Assembly (NCBI GenBank): GCA_046295455.1
Contig: JBKBNI010000005.1
Location: forward strand, 1-64,000
Direction of reading: 5' to 3'
DNA from: Thermaurantimonas sp046295455
Lineage (GTDB): Bacteria; Bacteroidota; Bacteroidia; Flavobacteriales; Schleiferiaceae
DNA: 64,000 nucleotides
The position numbers were made by a program, and so were the translations under genes. Below are positions 24,265 through 32,170 of the stretch, piece by piece; position 1 is the stretch's first letter, and every line of letters begins with the position of its first letter. The notes beneath the pieces were generated by a model, which made no database searches, was not told the origin of the DNA, and worked only from the letters and a program-made list of their open reading frames with translations.

Positions 24265-27200
24265 TCCTTTTCGTTTTTTGGATAATATGTTGACGGAGAA
24301 TCGACAGAAGTATCCGGCTCCTCAAACTGAAAATCCTCTGCTTTGCGCTTGCGCCGAACCCGTAGAATGTCATGATACCAGGAATCAAAATTTGTTCGAT
24401 ATGTAAGGCCTACGCCCTGAGCATAGTCGCCTACTTGTTCCAGGCCGATTCGATTCTGAAGTGATCGGTTAAATGCTTTTGCCCGAAATTTTCCATCAGA
24501 AGTAATCAGATATTCCAGTTCTACATCGCCTGCAAAATCATTTCGGCGGGTTGTACCCCCGTTTTGCTGGGTTGAAAGGTCAAAATTTGTGTTAATGACA
24601 AAGCGATCATTGAACAGGGTAGTGGATATACCCAACTCCAGGTCTTGCTGTTGATTGATGCTTCCCTCTTGTCCTTGCAGATTGGTCTGACTATATCCAA
24701 GGCGTATATCAACTCCTTTTATTCGTTGTGCCAATAGATTTGAAATTTGTGAGACGAATGCATCATACACAAGTGTAGCTCCCGGAGCAGAAGTGCTTAC
24801 TGCAAAATCATCTGTCATAAAACTGTTGAGTAGTAATAGTGAAAAGGCCTGTCGGGTAAGTTTATCGCGGTCAGCCAGAGCATTGTTGATTTCCGTCTGC
24901 ACCATTGGAGCCGCACGAGGTACCTTAATGTCAAATGAAATCTCAGGTCTGAGCATCACGCCGGTAATCTTAAGTAGCAGATCTACCTGAGTTCGTGTAT
25001 TAAGATAGCGTTCATCAGTAAGTAATCCTCTCAATGTAGTACGTGTCGTATAGCGTGTCGTAATGTCAAGATTGGCTGCCAGAGGATCTCCGGTAAATGT
25101 AATGGTGCTACCGGGTTCAATAATGAACTTTCGGGATACAAGTCCTTGAAAATTGAAATTATACACACCTTTAGTAATTTGATAATTACCAACCAGTTTT
25201 ATATCACCAGATGGAGGTACCATAAGCGAAATACGACCTTGTCCATTAGCCCGCATCATATCATTATACCGGTCATCGAGGATCAATTGTGCTTCAGCCT
25301 CAGGCGTTACATCGATACTAAACCTGAGTGTAAGACCACCGAAATTCACAGGTTGACGTTTTTCCGGTAAATCTTCATCGTCCTTTTCTACAAAGTTTAT
25401 AAACGATTTACGTCCTACTTCAGTGGGGTTATTGAGCGGAAGAGCGAATAGAGTGCCGCGCTCTGTTCGCACATTTACATCAATTACCGGTTCATCTGTA
25501 GGTCCGGTAATTAATATTTTACCTGTTACATAGGCAGTACCGTAATATAGGTCACCGGATGTAGCATTGGTATTTAGTGCAAGAAATCTGTTGGCATCAA
25601 TCCCAATATTAAATCGGAAGTCCTTGAAATCTCTGTGGGTGATTTTTCCGTTTAAAGTAGCCTTACTGGCCGTTTTGGTGTCACGGACAATCATTTCTGT
25701 GAAATTGATCTCACGATTGGTGACTGTCACACTGGGCACTCCCTCAAAGTTGTAATCCGTACCCAGGAGTGGTATAGTAAGACCGAGGTTGGGAAAATTC
25801 ATCTGCCCTTTAATATCCAATGCACTTGTGCGACCTTTTACTGCAATTTCACCATTTACAGTACCCCTCAGATTTTTCACGAATTCACCTAACACAGGCG
25901 AGAGGGCGTTGAGTCTAAATCTATTTGTTTTGCATATTAAATTAAATTCCGGAGTGCCAAAGGTGGTCATAATTCCACTGATTTCAAATGTTTTTAATTC
26001 TCCTCTTTGAATATAGCTCGCGATATCCATTTTTTTTGTCTCGACGTTCCAATCTGAACTGAAATAAAAATCACCTTGATAATACCCGTTGATACGTAAA
26101 GAGTCAATCTCAAAATCAGATGCAAACTTGGGTTCATTAAGTAAGTCATTCACTAAAATTTCTCCCTTCATTATTCCATCCATTGTAGAGTGCAAGGGCT
26201 TCAAAAAAATATTAAATAAATCGATTCTAAAATTGTCTACATTTATCCGTAATATTTCATATGCATTTTGAGAAATAACGCCGTTCACTAAAATGGATCT
26301 TGGTCCATTCAGAATTTGAAAATTGCTAATATAAATTCTCTCCGGCTCAAAGTCAAAATAGTTAGCAGGATTTATTACAAAAGTTTCTACCCCTATATTA
26401 AATTCAGACCTGTCAAAATGAAGTCTGTAGTGATCATTTAAATTTTTGACAAGCCAACCGTCAATGTGTCCTTCGCTTCCCAGAGAATCGATCAATGTCC
26501 AGAGTAGTTCAAATGCATTTGAATCCGGGGTGTTGTCTAAACGAAACTGCACAGTATTAAAAACAAGATCATCATATTTAAAATTTGATGCAAGGATCAA
26601 GCCTTCAGCACCGGAATCGGAGGTGTGATTCCACGACGTGGTAAACTGTCCGGAATAAATATTTTTGTATCGAATACCTCGACTTTTCAGTTCTAATGAA
26701 ATTTCCGTACGTGCACCATTGTAGGCAGCTGTAATTTGTGTTCCGGGTTCTACATTCAAATCCTCCAGATATAAGAGTGCGAACATCGCATTTAAGTTTT
26801 CAGTCTGTAGATTTACTTCAAATGATTTATCCTGATAAGGATGCTTTTGATTTGAAATTCTGCCCAATCTTTTATAAAACCAATCATGTATGTATTTATG
26901 CACCTCAAATAGATGGAAATTTCCCACAACTTTCATGGAGGCAAAATCCGATTTGAGCTCAAATTGATTTTCTTTCTGGTATTTTTTAGATATTATTTTT
27001 ATGCTTTCAAAATGGTAGTTTCCCAGTGAGTTTTCAGCGAAAATATCATTGATTACGATATTTCCTGTAGGATTTTCAGCTTGTCCAAGATCAGCAATTC
27101 CACTGACCAAAAAACTAAGAAATACAATGCTGTCAGAAGTCCATTTCAAAGCATGGGGATTAGATTTCTCCAGATTGAAATTGAATTCAGTAAAGGTTGA

Positions 27201-28718
27201 GTTATTTTGATGGGTATATCGAAAGACAGAACTGGCTGAAATATTCGGATCCTTGATATAAAATTTTCCATTGTAGTTATTTTCTTTCAATATAAACTCT
27301 GACAAGTCAATGTTTTGATAAGTGTAATCATTAAAGTACAATTTTTGTATAGTTCCTTGGGCAGAAAGATTCATTTTTTCGGGCTCAAAACCTCTACCTA
27401 CTACATGAACTGACGCTGTGGTGCTTCCAAGACTTTCTACATCAAAAATTCGTCCGATATCTACATTCTTTAATCCAATCTGACCCATATATGAGGGCTG
27501 GTTATTAAGAAGGCTCATCTGGAAGTTCAACCCGATTTCTTCCTCATTTTCAAAATTGATTTGAACCGCAGTTACAAATTCCTTTGGTGTGCCTTCAAAT
27601 CCACCTTTGACAGTCAGAAAAATATTTTTTCTCAAAAAATCAGGAAGGTCTATACCGGCGAGTGTCTCCACAAGGGATGCACTTTCGCCCAATTGAGTTT
27701 TGAAATCGCTGATGCGTACACGAATGAATGGATTCTCCGGGTCGGAGATGACATTTTGAAGGGAGACTTCCCCGTGGTATTGGGTGTAATTTCCGACCTC
27801 CAGATTTGACGCTTCCACGATAAAATCGTTGAGCGTACCGTAGGCATGTCCATCGATTTTAATATCTGGGATATCCGGAAATACGGGCAGTAAGGTGCGC
27901 ATTTCGGCCACATTCACCCATGAATTCCTAAACCTAACCCCGATATCAACCGCATTTTCAAAATTTTGAAACGATTCCGGCGAACTGTACCTGAGGGCGG
28001 CATCCATATCCAGCATACTCCTGTCTGTAGTACATTGGAGGTTGGTAATGCTGATATGGTCATTTGAATAGGTGAGTAAGCCCTGGAGATGATGTATTTC
28101 AAAATATCGGTGGTCTATGCCATACGCTTTTACAAGATGAGCGGAAATACTGTCTCTCGAAAGGATGAAGTTTCTAAATCGCATATGGGCATTGTGCAGA
28201 TCAAATTCGGGCAATGTAGGAATGTTTACATCCTTTCGTCTGAATCTAAATTTCTCAAAATGAATGTCGCTGATTTTGAGTTTGAAGTCGCTTTCTGAGC
28301 CGGAAGATTCTTCATCCGACAGTTTTTTCAAAAAGCGCATAAATCCGTTCAGACTATCCCCCGGATGTGTGATCAGACAGAAGTGCGTACTGTCGAAATA
28401 GACTTTTGAAAAGCCAATGTTTGAAAAATTAGCAGATATGTAAGCTACCGAGGCTCTGAACTGATTGGTATAAATGACGGTGTCACCTTGGTCATCATAG
28501 AGAACGACATTTTTCAGGCCGATCTGATTTGGAAAAATGATCTGGAGTTTTTCAACATGGAGATCAATGTTTCTATTGTGTTTTAACCACTTAGTCGCTT
28601 TTCCGGCCAGATAGGTCTGCACAAAAGGGTTGGCGAGCAGCAATGCGAGCACTACACCGATAATTGCCATACCTTTGACAGCTTCCAGTGCAATGCGTGC
28701 GAGGCGATGAATTTTCAT
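24252..28718 (-). CDS. tamB: TamB-like translocation and assembly module protein (DUF490)
   Basis: A 1488-residue protein with one N-terminal membrane anchor (LARIALEAVKGMAIIGVVLA) and a very long beta-rich, AsmA/TamB-like body. The C-terminal DUF490/TamB domain runs from about residue 1130 to 1440, including GRISLMVPPSGDIKLVGNY, a FTGDPLAANLDITTRY stretch and LGISTTLFNDRFVINTNF. TamB-type proteins span the periplasm and take part in lipid transport or outer membrane protein assembly with a BamA-like partner, not seen here. The frame is open further upstream to 28862, but that region overlaps tsaD; the ATG at 28718 gives the proper cytoplasmic start. tsaD diverges 42 bp away. Confidence 0.9.
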   Translation of the reverse strand: MKIHRLARIALEAVKGMAIIGVVLALLLANPFVQTYLAGKATKWLKHNRNIDLHVEKLQIIFPNQIGLKNVVLYDDQGDTVIYTNQFRASVAYISANFSNIGFSKVYFDSTHFCLITHPGDSLNGFMRFLKKLSDEESSGSESDFKLKISDIHFEKFRFRRKDVNIPTLPEFDLHNAHMRFRNFILSRDSISAHLVKAYGIDHRYFEIHHLQGLLTYSNDHISITNLQCTTDRSMLDMDAALRYSSPESFQNFENAVDIGVRFRNSWVNVAEMRTLLPVFPDIPDIKIDGHAYGTLNDFIVEASNLEVGNYTQYHGEVSLQNVISDPENPFIRVRISDFKTQLGESASLVETLAGIDLPDFLRKNIFLTVKGGFEGTPKEFVTAVQINFENEEEIGLNFQMSLLNNQPSYMGQIGLKNVDIGRIFDVESLGSTTASVHVVGRGFEPEKMNLSAQGTIQKLYFNDYTYQNIDLSEFILKENNYNGKFYIKDPNISASSVFRYTHQNNSTFTEFNFNLEKSNPHALKWTSDSIVFLSFLVSGIADLGQAENPTGNIVINDIFAENSLGNYHFESIKIISKKYQKENQFELKSDFASMKVVGNFHLFEVHKYIHDWFYKRLGRISNQKHPYQDKSFEVNLQTENLNAMFALLYLEDLNVEPGTQITAAYNGARTEISLELKSRGIRYKNIYSGQFTTSWNHTSDSGAEGLILASNFKYDDLVFNTVQFRLDNTPDSNAFELLWTLIDSLGSEGHIDGWLVKNLNDHYRLHFDRSEFNIGVETFVINPANYFDFEPERIYISNFQILNGPRSILVNGVISQNAYEILRINVDNFRIDLFNIFLKPLHSTMDGIMKGEILVNDLLNEPKFASDFEIDSLRINGYYQGDFYFSSDWNVETKKMDIASYIQRGELKTFEISGIMTTFGTPEFNLICKTNRFRLNALSPVLGEFVKNLRGTVNGEIAVKGRTSALDIKGQMNFPNLGLTIPLLGTDYNFEGVPSVTVTNREINFTEMIVRDTKTASKATLNGKITHRDFKDFRFNIGIDANRFLALNTNATSGDLYYGTAYVTGKILITGPTDEPVIDVNVRTERGTLFALPLNNPTEVGRKSFINFVEKDDEDLPEKRQPVNFGGLTLRFSIDVTPEAEAQLILDDRYNDMMRANGQGRISLMVPPSGDIKLVGNYQITKGVYNFNFQGLVSRKFIIEPGSTITFTGDPLAANLDITTRYTTRTTLRGLLTDERYLNTRTQVDLLLKITGVMLRPEISFDIKVPRAAPMVQTEINNALADRDKLTRQAFSLLLLNSFMTDDFAVSTSAPGATLVYDAFVSQISNLLAQRIKGVDIRLGYSQTNLQGQEGSINQQQDLELGISTTLFNDRFVINTNFDLSTQQNGGTTRRNDFAGDVELEYLITSDGKFRAKAFNRSLQNRIGLEQVGDYAQGVGLTYRTNFDSWYHDILRVRRKRKAEDFQFEEPDTSVDSPSTYYPKNEKEWKH

Positions 28719-28760
28719 TCGACTTGTGCTCAACTGTTTGATTTTATGGTAACGGACAAT

Positions 28761-29774
28761 ATGTATGTACTTGGTATCGAAACATCGTGCGATGATACTT
28801 CTGTTGCTGTAATCAGAGGTCGCAAAGTTCTTACCAATATTACATCTTCCCAAAAAATACATGCGTTATGGGGCGGGGTTGTGCCTGAACTCGCATCGCG
28901 CGCCCATCATCAGAACATTGTCCCGGTGACAGATGCTGCCATTAAGCAAGCCGGAATACACAAAAGCCAGCTTTCGGCAATAGCGTACACCAGAGGTCCC
29001 GGATTGTTGGGCTCATTGATTGTAGGTGCCACATTTGCACGGGCGATGGGGCTGGGGTTGGGCATTCCGGTTATTCCGGTGCATCACATGGAGGCACACA
29101 TCATGGCTCATTTTATCGAAGATCCAGATATGCAGCCACCGGAATTTCCGTTTCTATGCCTTACGGTCTCTGGCGGACACACACAGCTGGTGTGGGTTAC
29201 TGAATTGATGAAAATGAGCGTTATCGGACAGACTACCGACGATGCAGCCGGAGAGGCATTTGACAAAGTCGCCAAAATTCTCGGTTTACCATATCCCGGA
29301 GGCCCCGTCATCGATGCCCTGGCAGCAGAGGGAAATCCAAGTGCTTTTCACTTTGTACGGCCAGAGGTACCTGGATTTGATTTTAGTTTTAGCGGGTTAA
29401 AAACTTCTGTACTATATACCCTGGAAAAGGCGAAAAAGTCAGATCCTGATTTTATTCAAAAGCACATAAACGATATTGCAGCTTCGGTCCAGCAGGCCAT
29501 TGTGGACACATTGATTAAAAAAGTAAAGCGCGCAGTCCTTCAAACAGGGGCAAAACACCTCGTGCTAGCCGGAGGAGTATCTGCCAATTCCAGTCTTCGC
29601 AAAGCCATGCAGGACCTGTCTGCTCAGTTAGATGTACGTCTCTACCTCCCTAAAATGTCTTATTCTACAGATAACGGAGCTATGATCGCAATCACCGGAT
29701 ACTATTATCTCACGGCTAACGTCCAGCGAACTTCCAATCTGAATCCCACGGCGAGGTGGCCTCTGGGATATTGA
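28761..29774 (+). CDS. tsaD: tRNA N6-adenosine threonylcarbamoyltransferase TsaD
   Basis: A 337-residue ASKHA-fold enzyme that transfers the threonylcarbamoyl group from TC-AMP to A37 of ANN-decoding tRNAs. The N-terminal GIETSCDDTSVAV, the metal-binding HHMEAHIMAH, LTVSGGHTQLVW, and the C-terminal LAGGVSANSSLR and STDNGAMIA motifs are all intact. Upstream in-frame ATGs at 28707 and 28746 exist; 28761 gives the family N-terminus MYVLGIE, and 28746 is the next best. It diverges from tamB with a very short shared promoter region. tsaE (52310) and a TsaC/YciO-like gene (20634) are elsewhere in the window. Confidence 0.95.
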   Translation: MYVLGIETSCDDTSVAVIRGRKVLTNITSSQKIHALWGGVVPELASRAHHQNIVPVTDAAIKQAGIHKSQLSAIAYTRGPGLLGSLIVGATFARAMGLGLGIPVIPVHHMEAHIMAHFIEDPDMQPPEFPFLCLTVSGGHTQLVWVTELMKMSVIGQTTDDAAGEAFDKVAKILGLPYPGGPVIDALAAEGNPSAFHFVRPEVPGFDFSFSGLKTSVLYTLEKAKKSDPDFIQKHINDIAASVQQAIVDTLIKKVKRAVLQTGAKHLVLAGGVSANSSLRKAMQDLSAQLDVRLYLPKMSYSTDNGAMIAITGYYYLTANVQRTSNLNPTARWPLGY

Positions 29775-29964
29775 TCCCATATATGGATTAAAGCTCAGAT
29801 ACCGTCATATTTTCGCTCTCTGAGATATGTTCTTTCATTAGTTGCGTGCTCGATATAGTGATAATTCTCATAAATTGACAAGGAGAATACAAGTTCAGAA
29901 TTATATCTTAGGAAAGGTCTGATTTTTGTGAATTAATTAAACTTAGGGATAAACTCACTTGACC

Positions 29965-29973
29965 TACTTTTGC
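29965..29973 (+). promoter_or_regulatory. Probable -7 promoter element of queA
   Basis: TACTTTTGC, directly followed by GCCC, matches TAnnTTTG and lies 27 bp before the queA ATG. No good TTTG -33 element is at the usual distance. The same TTTTGCGCC context recurs in front of pheT. Confidence 0.6.
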
Positions 29974-30000
29974 GCCCTTATTATTCAAAGCCCGTAAGCA

Positions 30001-31056
30001 ATGAAATACAAACTTTCTCACTTCAATTATAAACTTCCTAAAGAACTCATTGCCAATCGTCCGTTACCTCACAGAGACGATAGCCGACTGATGGTTGTAC
30101 ATCGTGATTCGGGGAAAATCGAACACCGGATTTTCAAAGACATTCTCGATTACTTTGAGCAGAACGACCTTTTTGTGTTTAACAATACAAAAGTTTTCAA
30201 GGCTCGATTGTACGGCTACAAAGAAAAAACCGGTGCACGCATTGAGGTTTTTCTACTCAGGGAATTAAACGCCGAAACTCGGCTATGGGATGTATTGGTA
30301 GACCCTGCCAGAAAAATCCGAATTGGAAACAAAATCTATTTCGGCGAGGATGAAAATCTTGTAGCCGAAGTTATCGATAATACGACAAGCCGGGGTCGAT
30401 CGATCCGATTTCTGTTTGATGGATCGTACGAAGAATTCCGAAAAAAACTCGTTGACCTCGGACACATGCCCATTCCAAAATATCTGCAGCGGGAAGCTGA
30501 TCCTGAAGACGAGGAGCGCTACCAGACTATTATGGCCAAGGTAGAAGGGGCCGTAGCTGCTCCTGTGAGTGGACTGCACTTCAGTAAGCAGCTTCTCAAA
30601 CGAATGGAAATCAAAGGAATAGAAACCGCCGAAATTACTATGCACGTCGGTCTGGGAACATTCAAACCTGTGGAAGTAGAGGATCTGAGCAAGCACAAGA
30701 TGGATAGCGAACAGGTATGGATCTATCCTGAAGCTGCCAAAAAAATCAACAAAGCACTCGACGAAAACCGAAAAGTAGTAAGCATCGGTACAACAACTCT
30801 GCGGGCCCTCGAAAGTTCACTGACCACGGAAAACAGAATCATACCGTTTACCGGTTGGATAAGTAAATTCATTTATCCCCCTTACGCCTTCAAACTACCA
30901 CTTAAGCTCGTGACCAACTTTCATGCGCCGATGTCCACCATCCTCATGCTGAAAAGTGCCTTTATGGGGCATGAGCTCATGATGGAAGCATACGAAACTG
31001 CCATTAAGGAGAAGTATCGGTTTCTCAGCTACGGTGATGCAATGCTGATTCTTTGA
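30001..31056 (+). CDS. queA: S-adenosylmethionine:tRNA ribosyltransferase-isomerase QueA
   Basis: A 351-residue enzyme that transfers and isomerises the ribosyl part of SAM onto preQ1 at tRNA position 34, giving epoxyqueuosine. Characteristic segments are FNYKLPKELIANRPLPHRD at the N-terminus, DLFVFNNTKVFKARL, EGAVAAPVSGLHFS, THVGLGTF-like MHVGLGTFKPVE, and the LVTNFHAPMSTILML and LSYGDAMLI endings. It is full length. A small DUF5522 gene follows 8 bp downstream and probably shares the transcript. Other queuosine genes are not in the window. Confidence 0.95.
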   Translation: MKYKLSHFNYKLPKELIANRPLPHRDDSRLMVVHRDSGKIEHRIFKDILDYFEQNDLFVFNNTKVFKARLYGYKEKTGARIEVFLLRELNAETRLWDVLVDPARKIRIGNKIYFGEDENLVAEVIDNTTSRGRSIRFLFDGSYEEFRKKLVDLGHMPIPKYLQREADPEDEERYQTIMAKVEGAVAAPVSGLHFSKQLLKRMEIKGIETAEITMHVGLGTFKPVEVEDLSKHKMDSEQVWIYPEAAKKINKALDENRKVVSIGTTTLRALESSLTTENRIIPFTGWISKFIYPPYAFKLPLKLVTNFHAPMSTILMLKSAFMGHELMMEAYETAIKEKYRFLSYGDAMLIL

Positions 31057-31064
31057 TCTAAGAG

Positions 31065-31256
31065 ATGACAAGGAGGAAGCAATTAAGCGAACTCACGGAA
31101 GGCATAGACTACTACAAGACTCCGGAGGGATATATTGTCTTCACCGAAAAATATCATCTCGACAGAGGCTACTGCTGCCAGAGCGGTTGCCGGCATTGTC
31201 CCTATGGATTTGATAAGCATACCGGGAAGATTACAAAACAAAAAAAGCTGCCCTAA
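31065..31256 (+). CDS. DUF5522 small cysteine-rich protein
   Basis: A 63-residue protein with a compact cysteine cluster, C37-C38, C42 and C45, in YCCQSGCRHCPYGFD, probably a metal-binding site. This motif is the signature of DUF5522, a family of unknown function common in Bacteroidota. It starts 8 bp after queA. The stop codon lies in the loop of the transcription terminator, so translation runs into the terminator itself. Confidence 0.8.
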   Translation: MTRRKQLSELTEGIDYYKTPEGYIVFTEKYHLDRGYCCQSGCRHCPYGFDKHTGKITKQKKLP

Positions 31257-31270
31257 AGAGCAGCTTTTTT
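31241..31270. terminator. Bidirectional rho-independent terminator
   Basis: AAAAAAGCTGC (31241-31251) and GCAGCTTTTTT (31260-31270) form a perfect 11-bp stem around CCTAAAGA. A-runs on one side and T-runs on the other allow termination of queA-DUF5522 (+) and of the converging lipoprotein gene (-). The DUF5522 stop codon (31254-31256) is in the loop. Confidence 0.92.
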
Positions 31271-31291
31271 ATATCGAATAAATAGGAACCC

Positions 31292-31864
31292 TTATTGTTC
31301 CATTTTGCGCATTTCTTCTTCAAAAGTCTGTTTGAAACGCTCATAATTGTAATCAATACGGAGACTTTGATCGCGAGTAAGCGACTGAAAATAGCTGTCT
31401 GCCAGCCGTTCGGCACTTAATTCCAAAGCTAAGTAGTATTTGAAAATATTGGAATTTTTCACCTTTGTGGAGCGTTCGCATACCGGAACCACACCCCGAA
31501 GCTCCTGATTGATCACCGTGCGGGCGTTTTCTTCAAATCGCTCGAGAATTTCTTCTTTGTTGTTGTATTCTGAAGATTTTACATAATTGTCTCCAACGAC
31601 CTTCATGGTAGTACTCAGCATTCCGGCCAATTCAGCACGGGCATTGCTGAGGGCTTTGCGTTTGGCAGTGTTGAGATCCATGCTTTCTCCAAATGCAAAA
31701 GCTCTGAAAGTTTTAGCATCGGATTTAAATTCAGAGCAGGGTAGTTTTACTTCAACTTCGTCAGCGGGAATGGGGGTCTCTTTAATCTTTTTGCTTTTAC
31801 AACCGGTAGATAACCCGGCCGACAATAGGAATGCAAAAAAAATTGCATAGGTAAAATTTCTCAT
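31292..31864 (-). CDS. LPP20-like lipoprotein
   Basis: A 190-residue predicted lipoprotein. The signal peptide (NFTYAIFFAFLLSAGLSTGC) ends in the lipobox STGC, with the lipidated Cys followed by KSKK. The middle region, SMDLNTAKRKALSNARAELAGMLST, has the alanine-rich AR-x-x-LA pattern of the LPP20 lipoprotein fold. The rest is helical with charged ends (EEEMRKMEQ). The function is unknown; such proteins sit in the periplasm or at the outer membrane. It stands alone on the minus strand, converging on DUF5522. Confidence 0.78.
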   Translation of the reverse strand: MRNFTYAIFFAFLLSAGLSTGCKSKKIKETPIPADEVEVKLPCSEFKSDAKTFRAFAFGESMDLNTAKRKALSNARAELAGMLSTTMKVVGDNYVKSSEYNNKEEILERFEENARTVINQELRGVVPVCERSTKVKNSNIFKYYLALELSAERLADSYFQSLTRDQSLRIDYNYERFKQTFEEEMRKMEQ

Positions 31865-32013
31865 TTTAAAGGGTTTTTAGTGATGCAAATGTAGCTGCCA
31901 ATAGTTGTGCCAGATTGTACATAGAACATTTTGGGATATTTGTATCAGTAAATAATCAAATGATTTGAAGAGTATTATATACAAAGCACATCTACCAGCG
32001 GGTATAGACTACC

Positions 32014-32037
32014 GGCTGATTGGCTGATTGGCTCGTT
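32014..32037 (+). repeat. Short 8-bp tandem repeat
   Basis: GGCTGATT occurs twice (32014-32021, 32022-32029), followed by the variant GGCTCGTT (32030-32037). It lies about 100 bp upstream of the pheT promoter element. Confidence 0.6.
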
Positions 32038-32137
32038 AGCTAAAAATATAATCTGTTGCACCGATAAATTGGCCGAATACACGCACTCGTCAGTAAGTAC
32101 ATGCCGGTATCATCAACACACTTGTAGGATATCCTCT

Positions 32138-32146
32138 TATTTTTGC
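32138..32146 (+). promoter_or_regulatory. Probable -7 promoter element of pheT
   Basis: TATTTTTGC followed by GCC lies 24 bp before the pheT ATG at 32171. It matches TAnnTTTG and the element in front of queA. Confidence 0.6.
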
Positions 32147-32170
32147 GCCGTATTCGTTGTTTTTTTGATT

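Larger units (their letters stand above)
31865..32170. other. Intergenic region before pheT
   Basis: Divergent gap of about 300 bp. It holds a short 8-bp tandem repeat (32014-32037) and the pheT promoter element (32138-32146). Nothing else is recognised. Confidence 0.5.

Noticed and set aside
23879..24300. Fluoride riboswitch for crcB
   Set aside because: The sequence upstream of the crcB start is tamB coding sequence, and the short gap after the PhoD gene holds no fluoride-riboswitch-like structure.
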